A DNA stretch of 64,000 nt from Streptomyces sp. CB09001 (lineage in GTDB: Bacteria; Actinomycetota; Actinomycetes; Streptomycetales; Streptomycetaceae). The stretch's first letter is position 1. The number at the start of each line of letters is the position of its first letter. The stretch spans positions 4,083,001 through 4,147,000 of the forward strand of contig NZ_CP026730.1 of the NCBI RefSeq assembly GCF_003369795.1, written 5' to 3'. This document shows positions 28,140 through 38,672 of the stretch, in pieces. Made by a program: the position numbers and the translations under genes. A model generated the notes under the pieces. It was not told where the DNA came from, searched no databases, and worked only from the letters and a program-made list of their open reading frames with translations.

Positions 28140-28600
28140 GGCCGGTCCGACCGGACCCGTCCGCACCTTGCGCGCCGCCCGTCCGCCGCCTGCCTGCCCG
28201 GGCCCTGTCCGCCGCCTGCGGGCTGCCCGTGGGCCGATCGCCGTCGGCCGTCGCGCGCACCGCCACCCGTCCGCCTGCCCGGGCCCTGCGCGCCGCCTGC
28301 CGCCCGTCCGTCGTCTGCCTGCCCGGGTCCCGTCCCGAGCGCCGCCTGCCGCCCGTCCGCCCTCTGCCTGCCCGGGTCCTGTCCGCCGCCTGCGGGCTGC
28401 CCGTGGGTCGAGCGCCGTCGGCCGTCGTGCGCACCGCCACCCGTCCGCCTGACCGGGCCCTGCGCGCCGCCCGCCGCCCGCCGCCCGTCCGCCGTCCGTC
28501 TGACCGGGCCCTGCGCGCCGCCCGTCCGCCGTCCGTCTGACCGGGCCCTGTGCGCCGTCTGCCGCCCGTCCGCCGTCCGTGGGGTGGGCGCCGTCCGCCG
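28140..28600. repeat. Degenerate GC-rich repeat array
   Basis: Most of the 28134-28683 gap consists of imperfect repeats built on CCTGCCCGGGCCCTG and GCCGCCCGTCCGCC words. Two long copies of ~95 nt (28204-28298 and 28378-28472) differ at only a few positions. Three shorter units near 28455-28560 share GTCTGACCGGGCCCTG. The array lies between convergent genes, so it may act as a terminator zone. Translated frames through it (Arg/Ala/Gly/Pro-rich) look like repeat shadows. Confidence 0.75.
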
Positions 28601-28683
28601 CCGTGGGCAACCGCCGGCGGTTGCCCGGCCGCTCCCGTGCGTCGCCTGCTCCCGTGGGCCGCCCGTCCCGGGCGGCCGGTCCG

Positions 28684-30336
28684 TCACCCCTTGCTGACCG
28701 CCGTGAGGATCTCCGGGAGTCGCTGTGCCGTGCGCGGGGCGGCCAGGCGCAGGCCCAGCAGCGTCAGCACCGTGCCGTACACCGCGCCGACCGGCAGCAG
28801 CGCCCAGCCCAGGTCCCCGGCGCCCTCGCTCACGTTCAGCCAGATCGTCAGCGCGATCACCGGCGCGCACAGCAGGGCCGCGCCGATCATGCCGCCGAAG
28901 ATCGAGACCCAGGCCAGCCCGACCTGACCGGGCGCGACGTTCTTGTAGCCCTCCTGCGGGATGGAGTACGGGAAGCGGGCCGAGGTCCACGCGCCGGTCG
29001 CCAGCATCGCGCCGAGCAGCGCGAAGGACAGGCCGAGCGCCTCGGGCAGGGCCCGCCAGTCGTCGAGCAGCGCGGTGGTCAGCACCGTGACGAGGGTGGC
29101 GTACGGCAGCGTGATCAGCAGCAGCGCCAGCGCGCGGGCCCGCAGTTCGACGTAGGCGTCCCTGGTCGAGGAGATCGTCATCGCGACCATCCAGAACGCG
29201 GACGTGTCCTGCCCGAACTGGTTGTACATCTGGATGCCGAGCATCCCGGCCGCGAAGCAGGCGAAGTAGACCGAGCCGGTGCCCTGCCACGCGTTGAACA
29301 CCGGCACGATCAGGCCGATGGCCAGCGAGGTCACCCACGCGGCCTTGGTCTTCGGGTCGCGCCACACATAGCGCAGGGTGCGCTCCATGGTGGTGCCGGT
29401 GCGGCCCGCCGGCAGCCACCGGGCGAGTCCGGCCGACCCGCGCTCGCGCACCGGCCCGGTGTCGCTCTGGAGCGTGGAGCCGTCGGGCGCCGTCATCAGC
29501 CGGGTCAGATGCCGCGCCCACACCCGCAGCAACAGCACCAGCGCCACGGCGGTCAGCGCCAGCTGGGCCAGTGCGGTGCCGTACGAACCGTCGCTCGCCG
29601 CGTCCATCGCGCCGACCGCCGACGCGGGCGGAATCCAGCGCACCACGTCGGCCACCGGGTCCAGCTCGCCGAGCCCCGACGAGCCCAGCCGCTGCGCGCC
29701 GAAGTTGACGAGCTGGGCGCCGACCGCGACGACCAGCCCGCTCAGCACCGCGAGATCGCGCCCCTTGCGGCTGGTCAGCAGCCGCACGTTGGCGGCGGCG
29801 ACGGCCCGTGCGAGGGTCACGCACACCAGCAGCGCGAGGACCGCCCCGACGACGCCGACGGCGTACGCCGCCCCGCCGTGCGCGACCGCGACCACGGAAC
29901 CGGCGAACACGCACAGCGTGAACAGCGGCCCGATGCCCACCAGGGAGGAGGTCAGCAGGGCCCGTACCAGGGGCGCCGGCCGCAGCGGCAGCATCACCAG
30001 CCGGGTCGGGTCGAGCGTCTCGTCGCCGCCGGGGAAGAACAGCGGCATCACCGCCCAGCCCAGGGCGAGCACCGCGGCGAGCAGGACGACCAGCGAGTCC
30101 ACGTGCGCGTACCCGCGCAGCGCGATCAGGCCGACCAGCTGGAGTGCGGCGAAGAGCAGCACGAGGACGGCCGAGGCGAGGTAGGCGGCCCGCCGCCCGC
30201 CGGACTGCCGCAGCCCGTTGCGCAGGAGCGACAGCTTCAGCCGGACGAAGACGGGCGTGATGGACGAGTCGGAGGGGACCGGCGGGCTCGGCGGCCCGGG
30301 CGGGACGGGGGCGGCCGGGGTGGTCCGCGTGCTCAT
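28684..30336 (-). CDS. ABC transporter membrane protein
   Basis: 550 aa; its ATG overlaps the stop of the ATPase gene by 4 nt. After a Pro-rich cytoplasmic N-terminus there are about twelve to fourteen transmembrane segments (for example AAYLASAVLVLLFAALQLVGLIAL, LDSLVVLLAAVLALGWAVMPLFF, GAGDLGWALLPVGAVYGTVLTLLGLRL). The layout fits exporter-type permeases of the ABC-2 class in two repeats within one chain. With the neighbouring ATPase it should form a complete exporter; the substrate is unknown. Confidence 0.87.
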   Translation of the reverse strand: MSTRTTPAAPVPPGPPSPPVPSDSSITPVFVRLKLSLLRNGLRQSGGRRAAYLASAVLVLLFAALQLVGLIALRGYAHVDSLVVLLAAVLALGWAVMPLFFPGGDETLDPTRLVMLPLRPAPLVRALLTSSLVGIGPLFTLCVFAGSVVAVAHGGAAYAVGVVGAVLALLVCVTLARAVAAANVRLLTSRKGRDLAVLSGLVVAVGAQLVNFGAQRLGSSGLGELDPVADVVRWIPPASAVGAMDAASDGSYGTALAQLALTAVALVLLLRVWARHLTRLMTAPDGSTLQSDTGPVRERGSAGLARWLPAGRTGTTMERTLRYVWRDPKTKAAWVTSLAIGLIVPVFNAWQGTGSVYFACFAAGMLGIQMYNQFGQDTSAFWMVAMTISSTRDAYVELRARALALLLITLPYATLVTVLTTALLDDWRALPEALGLSFALLGAMLATGAWTSARFPYSIPQEGYKNVAPGQVGLAWVSIFGGMIGAALLCAPVIALTIWLNVSEGAGDLGWALLPVGAVYGTVLTLLGLRLAAPRTAQRLPEILTAVSKG

Positions 30337-31106
30337 CGGGACCCGCCGCCCAGCCAGTCCAGGTCCGACCCGGCGTCCCGGCCGCCCGCACCGACGAGTT
30401 CGAGGAACGCCTCCTGCAACGAGGCCGCCCCGCCGCGCACCTCGGCGAGCGTGCCGGTGGCCCGGATCCGGCCGGCGGCCATGACGGCCACCCAGTCGCA
30501 CAGCGACTCCACCAGCTCCATGACGTGCGAGGAGAAGACCACGGTGGCGCCGGAGGCGGTGTAGCGCTCCAGGACGCCCCGGATGGTCTGTGCGGAGACC
30601 GGGTCGACGCCCTCGAACGGCTCGTCCAGGAACAGCACTTCCGGATTGTGCAGCAGGGCGGCGGCCAGGCCGATCTTCTTGCGCATGCCGGTCGAGTAGT
30701 CGACGACCAGCTTGTGCTGGGCCCCGGCCAGGTCGAGCACGTCGAGAAGCTGGGAGGCCCGCTTGTCGACCTCGTCGCCGGGAAGTCCGCGCAACCGGCC
30801 CGTGTAGCCGAGCAGTTCCCGTCCGGACAGCCGTTCGAAGAGTCGCAGCCCCTCGGGCAGCACCCCGATCCTGGCCTTCACCTCGACCGGATCGCGCCAC
30901 ACGTCGTGCCCCACGACCTCGACCGACCCCTGATCGGGGCGCAGCAGCCCGGTCACCATGGAGAGCGTGGTGGTCTTCCCGGCCCCGTTGGGTCCGACGA
31001 GCCCGATGAACTTCCCGGCCGGCAACTCCAGATCGATCCCACCCACGGCCACCTGCTGCCCGAACCGCTTCCAGAGCCCTTGAACCCGCACGGCGCTGTT
31101 GCTCAC
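30333..31106 (-). CDS. ABC transporter ATP-binding protein
   Basis: 257 aa from a GTG (VSNSAVRVQGLWKRFG) that stands 7 nt after GGAGGG; a TTG at 31124 would add six residues. Complete nucleotide-binding domain: Walker A GPNGAGKTTT, Q-loop region (LPEGLRLFERLSGREL), signature YSTGMRKKIGLA, Walker B EVLFLDEPFEGVD, switch histidine in VFSSHVMELVE. It belongs to the ABC-2 exporter ATPases (NatA/YhaQ-like). It is coupled to the permease gene by an ATGA overlap. Confidence 0.92.
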   Translation of the reverse strand: MSNSAVRVQGLWKRFGQQVAVGGIDLELPAGKFIGLVGPNGAGKTTTLSMVTGLLRPDQGSVEVVGHDVWRDPVEVKARIGVLPEGLRLFERLSGRELLGYTGRLRGLPGDEVDKRASQLLDVLDLAGAQHKLVVDYSTGMRKKIGLAAALLHNPEVLFLDEPFEGVDPVSAQTIRGVLERYTASGATVVFSSHVMELVESLCDWVAVMAAGRIRATGTLAEVRGGAASLQEAFLELVGAGGRDAGSDLDWLGGGSR

Positions 31107-31137
31107 CACGTCTCCCTCCGTCAACTGCGCACCCTAC

Positions 31138-31215
31138 GGGGGAGCAGCGCGCCCCAAAGGGGCGCGGCTGTGTCGATGTCCGGCTCCGCCGCGTGGGCGC
31201 GAGCAACCAGGTACC
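31138..31215. repeat. Dispersed Streptomyces intergenic element, copy 2
   Basis: Contains GCGCCCC-AAA-GGGGCGC, a 7-bp hairpin, followed by GGCTCCGCCGCGTGGGCGCGAGCAACC, matching the copies at 15350 and 38538. It lies upstream of the ABC ATPase gene and just after the stop of the prim-pol-like gene on the same strand, so it could end that transcript. Confidence 0.55.
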
Positions 31216-31264
31216 ACCCGCGGTCGTCAAAGGGACAGCGACCGGGCGGACGAGAGGGCGCCTC

Positions 31265-31942
31265 CTAACGATCCCTGCCGCACGCGTACGCCAACGGCGA
31301 GATCAACTCCTCCACGTCCGGCAGCCACCGGTTCACCGCGGTCGGCCGGCAGGCCCACTGCACGGCCCCCCGCGTCCCGATCCGCGTGGGCGGCGCCGCC
31401 ACGTACGCCCCCTCCCCGAGCACGCCCAGATCAAGGGCCCGGGGTGTCCACCCCAACCGCCGTACGAGATCCGGCACCTTCACCCCCGCACCCGGCAGAA
31501 CGAAGAACCGCATCCGCCGGTCCGGCGCCAAGGTCACCGGCCCCAGCGTCAGCTCCATCCGCTGCATCCGCGCCAGCGCCAGGAACCCGGCGGTCTCGGG
31601 CACGTCGATCGCGTCGAACGTCCGCCCCGTCGGCAGCAGGATCGACGCCGACTGCTGCTTCTGCCACATCCTCCGGGCGGCGGTCGCGCTGCCCGTCGCC
31701 TGCGCCGCCCAGTCCTCGCGCGCCGGGTGCGCGCCCGGGACGGCGCACGCCGGGTCCTCGCAGGAGCAGCGCTGTACCCCGTCGCCGGGCACCAGCCAGG
31801 TGCCGGGAAACACGTCCCAGTGACGCTCCTCGGCATAGCGAACGGCGGTCTCCAGCAGCGACGTACCGCGCTGCTGCGGGATCTGGGCGGCTTCGGTGCC
31901 GGGGATGGTCTCTTCCACGTGGAACTCAACTCCCGGGCTCAC
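31265..31942 (-). CDS. Bifunctional primase/polymerase (prim-pol) domain protein
   Basis: 225 aa from a GTG; a GTG eight codons on is an alternative. The pattern LLETAVRYAEERHWDVFPGTWLV, then CSCEDPACAVPGAHP and the central SILLPTGRTFDAIDVPE fits the prim-pol N-terminal domain (PF09250-type) seen in many Streptomyces chromosomes as a stand-alone ~220-aa protein. The cysteine-rich segment may bind zinc. The acidic DAID could be all that remains of the catalytic DxD, so polymerase activity is doubtful. There are no mobile-element genes around it. Divergent from the HTH/TPR regulator. Confidence 0.75.
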   Translation of the reverse strand: MSPGVEFHVEETIPGTEAAQIPQQRGTSLLETAVRYAEERHWDVFPGTWLVPGDGVQRCSCEDPACAVPGAHPAREDWAAQATGSATAARRMWQKQQSASILLPTGRTFDAIDVPETAGFLALARMQRMELTLGPVTLAPDRRMRFFVLPGAGVKVPDLVRRLGWTPRALDLGVLGEGAYVAAPPTRIGTRGAVQWACRPTAVNRWLPDVEELISPLAYACGRDR

Positions 31943-32093
31943 CAGGGGTTACGGGGGTGTTGCGCGCGGGGGAGGTGCATCGGCACGGCATTCGGGGCGC
32001 ATGGGTGCATACGTGGGGGCGCGCAGGAGGATTCACCGCGGGAGCTGGGTAGCCAGGACTGGGGCCGGCACCGGCCGTTACCCCGGCAATCCT

Positions 32094-32120
32094 CGCAAGC
32101 TTCGCAAGTCTCGCATTGTC
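32094..32120. repeat. Three 9-nt direct repeats upstream of the HTH/TPR regulator
   Basis: CGCAAGCTT, CGCAAGTCT and CGCATTGTC follow each other without gaps, ~100 nt before the regulator start and in the divergent spacer. Phased short repeats of this type can be activator sites; no regulator is known. Confidence 0.3.
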
Positions 32121-32222
32121 GGCACATCGACGGGGCATTGATCTTCACGGGCCGGATCCTCTTCGTCCAACGATCCGCCGGGACAGCATCGAGACCGCAT
32201 GAGACCGCATGGGGGTTACGCC

Positions 32223-33608
32223 ATGGCCGCAAGGCCTCTCGTCGCGCGGCAGCCGAACGAACGACTGCAGGCGCTCATTCAGGAAGCGGGCTGCTCGAAC
32301 GCGGGCCTCGCCCGCCGGGTCAACGTGTGCGGGGTCGAGCACGGTCTCGACCTGCGGTACGACAAGACCTCCGTGGCCCGCTGGCTGCGCGGACAGCAAC
32401 CGCGGGGCCGGGCACCGGCGATCATCGCCGAGGCGCTCGGACGCAAGCTCGGCCGCACGGTCACGATCGACGAGATCGGCATGGCCAACGGCAAGAACCT
32501 CGCGTCCGGCGTCGGCCTCCAGTTCTCGCCGACGGTACTGGGGGCCATCGAGCAGGTCTGCGAGCTGTGGCGCAGCGACGTGGGACGCCGGGACTTCCTG
32601 TCCGGTTCCTCCGTCGCCGCCTCGGCGCTCGTCGAGCCCAGCCGGGACTGGCTGATTTCCGCCCCCGACCCCCAGGTGTCGCGCTCGGCGGGACCGCGGG
32701 TGGGCCAGTCCGACGTGGCGGCCGTGCGGGCGATGACGCAGGCCCTGACGGACCTGGACCACCAGTACGGGAGCGGGCACGTGCGCCCGGTCCTCGTGCA
32801 CTACCTGAACAGCGTCGTCTCCGGCCTGCTTGCCGGCTCCTACCGGGAGGCGGTCGGACGGGAGTTGTTCGCCACGGTCGCGCGACTGACCGAGCTGGCC
32901 GGATACATGGCCGTCGACACCGGCCAACCCGGCCTCGCCCAGCGGTACTACATCCAGTCGCTGCGACTCGCGCAGGCGGCCGGGGACCGCGGCTACGGCG
33001 GGTACGTGCTGGCCGCCTCCATGAGCCACCTCGCCGCCCAGCTCGGAAACCCGCGCGAGATCGCCCAGTTGGCGCGGGCGGCGCAGGAAGGCGCGCGCGG
33101 GCGGGTCACGCCGCGCGCGGAGTCGATGTTCCACGCGGCCGAGGCCCGCGGCCACGCGCTCCTGGGCGACGTACGGGCGGCCCACGAGGCGGCCGGGCGG
33201 GCGGTCGGCGCGATGGAGTCGGCCGACCCGGCCACCGGGGACGACCCGGTGTGGATCGCGCACTTCGACGAGGCCTACCTCGCCGACGAGTTGGCGCACT
33301 GCCACCGGGACCTCGGACAGGCCGACGCGGCCGCCCGCTACGCGCGGCAGTCCCTGGACGGGCACCCCGAGTCGCGGGCGCGCAGGCGGGCCATCGGCCA
33401 TGTGCTGTTGGCCACGGCGCAGGTGCAGCAGCGGGAGATCGAACAGGCCTGCAACACGGCGACGAGGGCGGTGGAACTCCTGGAGACCCTGCGCTCCAAC
33501 CGGGGTGCCGAGTACCTGGACGACTTCCAGGCCCGGCTCGAGCCGTACCGGGAAGAAGCGGTGGTCAGGGAGTTCGGCGCCCGGCTCGATCTGCAGGCCG
33601 CCGCGTGA
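32223..33608 (+). CDS. NsdA-like HTH/TPR transcriptional regulator
   Basis: 461 aa from ATG (MAARPLVARQPNERLQ). An N-terminal HTH-like region (NERLQALIQEAGCSNAGLARRVNVCG...DKTSVARWLRGQQPRGRAPAIIAEALG) is followed by a linker, a segment SDVGRRDFLSGSSVAASALVEP and a long alpha-helical part (~200-450) of TPR-like repeats (for example YIQSLRLAQAAGDRGYGGYVLAASMSHLAAQLG). This order is that of NsdA and its Streptomyces paralogues, negative regulators of sporulation and antibiotic production. Whether this copy plays that role is inference. Confidence 0.8.
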   Translation: MAARPLVARQPNERLQALIQEAGCSNAGLARRVNVCGVEHGLDLRYDKTSVARWLRGQQPRGRAPAIIAEALGRKLGRTVTIDEIGMANGKNLASGVGLQFSPTVLGAIEQVCELWRSDVGRRDFLSGSSVAASALVEPSRDWLISAPDPQVSRSAGPRVGQSDVAAVRAMTQALTDLDHQYGSGHVRPVLVHYLNSVVSGLLAGSYREAVGRELFATVARLTELAGYMAVDTGQPGLAQRYYIQSLRLAQAAGDRGYGGYVLAASMSHLAAQLGNPREIAQLARAAQEGARGRVTPRAESMFHAAEARGHALLGDVRAAHEAAGRAVGAMESADPATGDDPVWIAHFDEAYLADELAHCHRDLGQADAAARYARQSLDGHPESRARRRAIGHVLLATAQVQQREIEQACNTATRAVELLETLRSNRGAEYLDDFQARLEPYREEAVVREFGARLDLQAAA

Positions 33609-33810
33609 GCGGAGGGGGCACGGAGTGAGTGAACACGCGTGAAATCTCGCCGCGGTGAGCGGAAAGGGACATCAACAGCGCACCGCGGCCCGGTTTTGTT
33701 ACTGCTGTCACAGGGAAGGAGTTGACGCCCCGGGCGGCGTGGCAGTGGGCTCGGGGGACCCGGTAGCGTGAGCCGACGATTCCGAAGGTCCCCCATTCGT
33801 AGGAGTCCCG

Positions 33811-35553
<1,743 letters not shown>

Positions 35554-35561
35554 GCCGCCCG

Positions 35562-35592
35562 CCCGGGAACCGTCCGCCGGACGGTCCCCGGG
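35562..35592. terminator. Bidirectional terminator between convergent genes
   Basis: A 14-bp stem with one mismatch (CCCGGGAACCGTCC pairs with GGACGGTCCCCGGG) around a 3-nt loop, 9 nt after the stop of the Pro/Gln-rich gene and 14 nt from the stop of the binding-protein gene. Confidence 0.8.
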
Positions 35593-35605
35593 CCCGCCGC
35601 CCCGG

Positions 35606-36922
35606 CTAGGCCACGTCCGCGTTCTGCAGGGTGCGGGTGGTGTCCACGGCGCCGTCGCGGGCCGAGACCAGGCGGCCCTCCCGTACGACCTGGAGGGTGA
35701 CGTCGGCGTTGACCAGACGGGGGAAGCCGACCGAGGCCAGCTTGTCGGCGAACGTCCACCGGAGGTCGGGCGTGAGTCCGCCCGTGCCGACCCCCGGGCC
35801 GTCGTCGAGGGCCCGCCGGACGGTGTCGGCGCTCACCTCGCCGTCGCCGAGCGACTCGACGACCTGCTTGAGCACCGTGTACGCGATCCAGGTCGTCTGC
35901 ACCCCGGCGTCGGCCGCGTCGACGTCGTTGTCCCCGAACGCCTGCTCCTTGATCAGCCGCTTCAGACCGTCCCAGGCCGGGTCGCTCACCGAGGGGTACC
36001 AGCCGGTGACGTACGCCCCTTCGTAGGGCCCGGACGCCCCGCCGCTCGCGTTGATCGTCGTCTGGTCCACGCTGCCGAGCACGGTCGCGGTCCGTACGTC
36101 GGTACGGTCCTCGCGGGCCCGCCGGAAGGAGTCCATGAAGGTGCCGGTGCGGTCCCCGAGGACGGGCACCACGCACCCCGGCTCCGACAGGTCGCCGCCG
36201 CCCCGCGCCAGCGCCCGCTCGGCCTGGTCGTCGTACGCGGTGGCGTCCTCGGCCGCCCGCTGGTCGTGGGACCGTTCGTGCCCGCCCGAGGTCAGCCCCG
36301 AGTCCAGCAGCGCGGGCAACTGGTCGCCCGCGATCGTGTCGGGGCGGACCAGCGTGACCGGCCCGCAGGAGCCGGCGAGCGCGCTGCCGAGCCCCGCGAG
36401 CAGCGCCGGCTGGCCCCCGTTGACCGGGTACGACAGCGGACTGGTGAACTCCGTGTTGGTGAGGCCGTATCCGCCGACGTACGGGATGCGGGCGCCCTCG
36501 AGGACGGGGAAGAACGAGTCGGCGTGCTGGCTGTAGGAGCCCACCACGGCGACCGCGTTCTCCTTGACGGCACGGCGGGCGCACTTCGCGGCGGCCACGC
36601 TGTCGTTGTGGTCGTTGCAGGTCAGGACGTTGAGCTTGCGGCCGCCGAGGCCGCCCTGGGCGTTGATCGAGCGGGCGTAGGCCCGGGCCAGCGCGGGCAT
36701 GCCCGGCTTGTTGGTCGCGCCGGTGTCCTGCGGCGCCCAGGTCATGACGGTGATCGGGTCGTCCCCGGAGCCCCCCGTGGCACCGGGGACGACCCCGCAG
36801 CCGACGGCGAGTGACGCGCACGCCACCAGCGCGCCCGCGGACAGGACGCCGGTGCGGGTGGCCCGGGAGCGGCCGCGGGGGCCGCCGGGGGGAGTGCTGC
36901 GGATGGGTCGCCTGCCGGTCAT
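35606..36922 (-). CDS. Branched-chain amino-acid-type substrate-binding lipoprotein
   Basis: 438 aa from ATG (MTGRRPIRSTPPGG). The export signal SAGALVACASLAVGC ends in a lipobox-like cysteine, so the mature protein is probably a lipoprotein. The remainder matches Leu/Ile/Val-binding (Peripla_BP_6) proteins: ITVMTWAPQDTGATNKPGMPALARAYARSINAQGGLGGRKL, VVGSYSQHADSFFPVLEGARIPYVGGYGLTNTEF, and SGPYEGAYVTGWYPSVSDP. No permease or ATPase genes adjoin it, so it may be an orphan sensor or receptor. Confidence 0.87.
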   Translation of the reverse strand: MTGRRPIRSTPPGGPRGRSRATRTGVLSAGALVACASLAVGCGVVPGATGGSGDDPITVMTWAPQDTGATNKPGMPALARAYARSINAQGGLGGRKLNVLTCNDHNDSVAAAKCARRAVKENAVAVVGSYSQHADSFFPVLEGARIPYVGGYGLTNTEFTSPLSYPVNGGQPALLAGLGSALAGSCGPVTLVRPDTIAGDQLPALLDSGLTSGGHERSHDQRAAEDATAYDDQAERALARGGGDLSEPGCVVPVLGDRTGTFMDSFRRAREDRTDVRTATVLGSVDQTTINASGGASGPYEGAYVTGWYPSVSDPAWDGLKRLIKEQAFGDNDVDAADAGVQTTWIAYTVLKQVVESLGDGEVSADTVRRALDDGPGVGTGGLTPDLRWTFADKLASVGFPRLVNADVTLQVVREGRLVSARDGAVDTTRTLQNADVA

Positions 36923-37038
36923 GTCCCCGCACGATTCCGTCACCCGGCCAACCCGGGAGTGACCTGCGGTCAACGCGTGGTGACGCGGAGGTGAATTGCG
37001 GGGGCCGGCGGGGCGCGGAGAAGGGGAACGTAGGATCG

Positions 37039-37539
37039 ATGACCGTGCAAGGTTCGGAGAACTCTTCCCGTCGCGGCCGTCGCTCCACCACCATGGGCGG
37101 CATGCCACTCAACGACATGCCGTGGTGGCGCTGGCGCAGTCAGGTGCGCTCCGCGCTGCACATGCTCTCCGCCCCCGCCTTCCAGCAGGACGTCTGGCTG
37201 GCCGGCGTCGACGGCTACGGGGACGTCACCGACGCCGTGTACCGCCTGGTGGAGGACACCTGGCTGGACCACTGGTCGGCCGAGAAGTACGTGGGCACGG
37301 TCTTCCGCGACTCGCAGGAGGCGGCGCTGGTCGACACCGCCGTGCTGCGGGTCCTGCGGATCATGCACCAGGTCGGGCCGGACGCACCGGTGACGGCGTA
37401 CCTGGAGCACGCGGACTGGCCGGAGGCGGTGCGGGCGGCGCGCGACGCGCACGTACGGCTGGCCACCAGCGACGGCGAGGACCCGGAGGTGCAGCCGCGC
37501 ACGCTCGAGGTGCTGCAGATCATGACCCGGTCCGCCTGA
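37039..37539 (+). CDS. Conserved hypothetical protein, 166 aa
   Basis: Start ATG behind TAGGATCG. The N-terminus is basic and Ser/Arg-rich (SENSSRRGRRSTTMGG), then comes MPLNDMPWWRWRSQVRSALHMLSAPAFQQDVWLAG and mostly helical sequence (DAVYRLVEDTWLDHWSAEKYVG, AALVDTAVLRVLRIMHQVGPDAP). No catalytic motif or membrane span is visible. It resembles the small conserved unknowns (SCP1.201-like or immunity-type proteins) of Streptomyces, but I cannot name a family. It is divergent from the binding-protein gene and precedes purU. Confidence 0.65.
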   Translation: MTVQGSENSSRRGRRSTTMGGMPLNDMPWWRWRSQVRSALHMLSAPAFQQDVWLAGVDGYGDVTDAVYRLVEDTWLDHWSAEKYVGTVFRDSQEAALVDTAVLRVLRIMHQVGPDAPVTAYLEHADWPEAVRAARDAHVRLATSDGEDPEVQPRTLEVLQIMTRSA

Positions 37540-37612
37540 CCGGTCCGCCCGACCGGTCCGCCTGACGGGACGGCACGCGGTCCGGGAGGCCGGATATGGG
37601 ACCCTGTGCTGC

Positions 37613-38506
37613 ATGAACGCGCAGTCCTCCGCCGCCGTCCCCGCGGCCGACGCCCCGGCCGACCAGTACGTCCTCACCCTGTCCTGCCCCGACAAGCAGG
37701 GCATCGTGCACGCCGTCTCGAGCTACCTGTTCATGACCGGCTGCAACATCGAGGACAGCCAGCAGTTCGGGGACCACGACACGGGTCTGTTCTTCATGCG
37801 GGTCCACTTCTCGGCCGGCGAGCCGGTGACGGTGGACAAGTTGCGCGCCAGCTTCACCGCGATCGGTGACGCCTTCCACATGGACTGGCAGATCAACCGG
37901 GCCGACGCGAAGATGCGCATCGTGCTCATGGTGAGCAGGTTCGGACACTGCCTGAACGACCTGCTCTTCCGCGCCCGGATCGGCGCGCTGCCCGTGGAGA
38001 TCGCCGCCGTGGTGTCCAACCACACTGACTTCGCGGAGCTGGTGGGGTCCTATGACATCCCCTTCCACCACATCCCCGTGACGAAGGACACCAAGGCGGA
38101 GGCCGAGGCCCGGGTCCTGGAGATCGTGCGCGAGGAGAACGTCGAACTCGTCGTGCTGGCCCGCTACATGCAGGTCCTCTCGGACGACCTGTGCAAGGCG
38201 CTCAGCGGCCGGATCATCAACATCCACCACTCCTTCCTGCCGAGCTTCAAGGGCGCGAAGCCGTACCACCAGGCGCATGCGCGGGGCGTGAAGCTGATCG
38301 GCGCGACCGCGCACTACGTGACGGCCGACCTCGACGAGGGGCCGATCATCGAGCAGGAGGTCGAGCGGGTCGGCCACGACGTCACGCCCGACCAGTTGGT
38401 GGCGGTCGGGCGTGACGTGGAGTGCCAGGCGCTGGCGCGGGCCGTGAAGTGGCACGCGGAGCGGAGGATCCTGCTCAACGGCCGCCGGACGGTCGTCTTC
38501 GCCTAG
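37613..38506 (+). CDS. purU: Formyltetrahydrofolate deformylase
   Basis: 297 aa, ATG at 37613. N-terminal ACT domain (VLTLSCPDKQGIVHAVSSYLFMTGCNIEDSQQF), then the formyl-transferase domain: RIVLMVSRFGHCLNDLL, VSNHTDF, HHSFLPSFKGAKPYHQAHARGVKLIGATAHYVTADLDEGPIIEQ. The catalytic Asn-His-Asp set (INIHHSFLP, ATAHYVTADLDEGP) is present. It hydrolyses 10-formyl-THF to THF and formate and controls the one-carbon pool for purine synthesis. Length is normal. Confidence 0.94.
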   Translation: MNAQSSAAVPAADAPADQYVLTLSCPDKQGIVHAVSSYLFMTGCNIEDSQQFGDHDTGLFFMRVHFSAGEPVTVDKLRASFTAIGDAFHMDWQINRADAKMRIVLMVSRFGHCLNDLLFRARIGALPVEIAAVVSNHTDFAELVGSYDIPFHHIPVTKDTKAEAEARVLEIVREENVELVVLARYMQVLSDDLCKALSGRIINIHHSFLPSFKGAKPYHQAHARGVKLIGATAHYVTADLDEGPIIEQEVERVGHDVTPDQLVAVGRDVECQALARAVKWHAERRILLNGRRTVVFA

Positions 38507-38537
38507 CGGGACGGGAGCTTCTGCCTCAAGGGCGGCC

Positions 38538-38660
38538 GCGGGTGTTCGGTGGTTGCTCGCGCCGTTCCCCGCGCCCCTGAAGGGGCGTTCACCGCACGCC
38601 CTCAAGGGGCGCGCGGAACTGCACGACAAGCCTCGACCCACCCGCACCCGCCGACGAAAC
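38538..38660. repeat. Dispersed Streptomyces intergenic element, copy 3
   Basis: Inverted orientation relative to the copies at 15350 and 31138: GGTTGCTCGCGCCGTTCCCC then CGCCCC-TGAA-GGGGCG and CGCCCT-CA-AGGGGCG hairpins, ending CGCGGAACTGCACGACAAGCC. It lies between purU and the anti-sigma-like gene, which are convergent, so a terminator role is likely. Confidence 0.6.
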
Positions 38661-38672
38661 AGCCACCGCCCC

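Noticed and set aside
28140..28600. CRISPR array
   Set aside because: The units are degenerate, of unequal length and without unique spacers, and no cas genes are present.
31265..31942. Prim-pol-like gene as sign of an integrated plasmid
   Set aside because: No integrase, excisionase, transfer genes or attachment repeats nearby; such genes are common in Streptomyces chromosomes.
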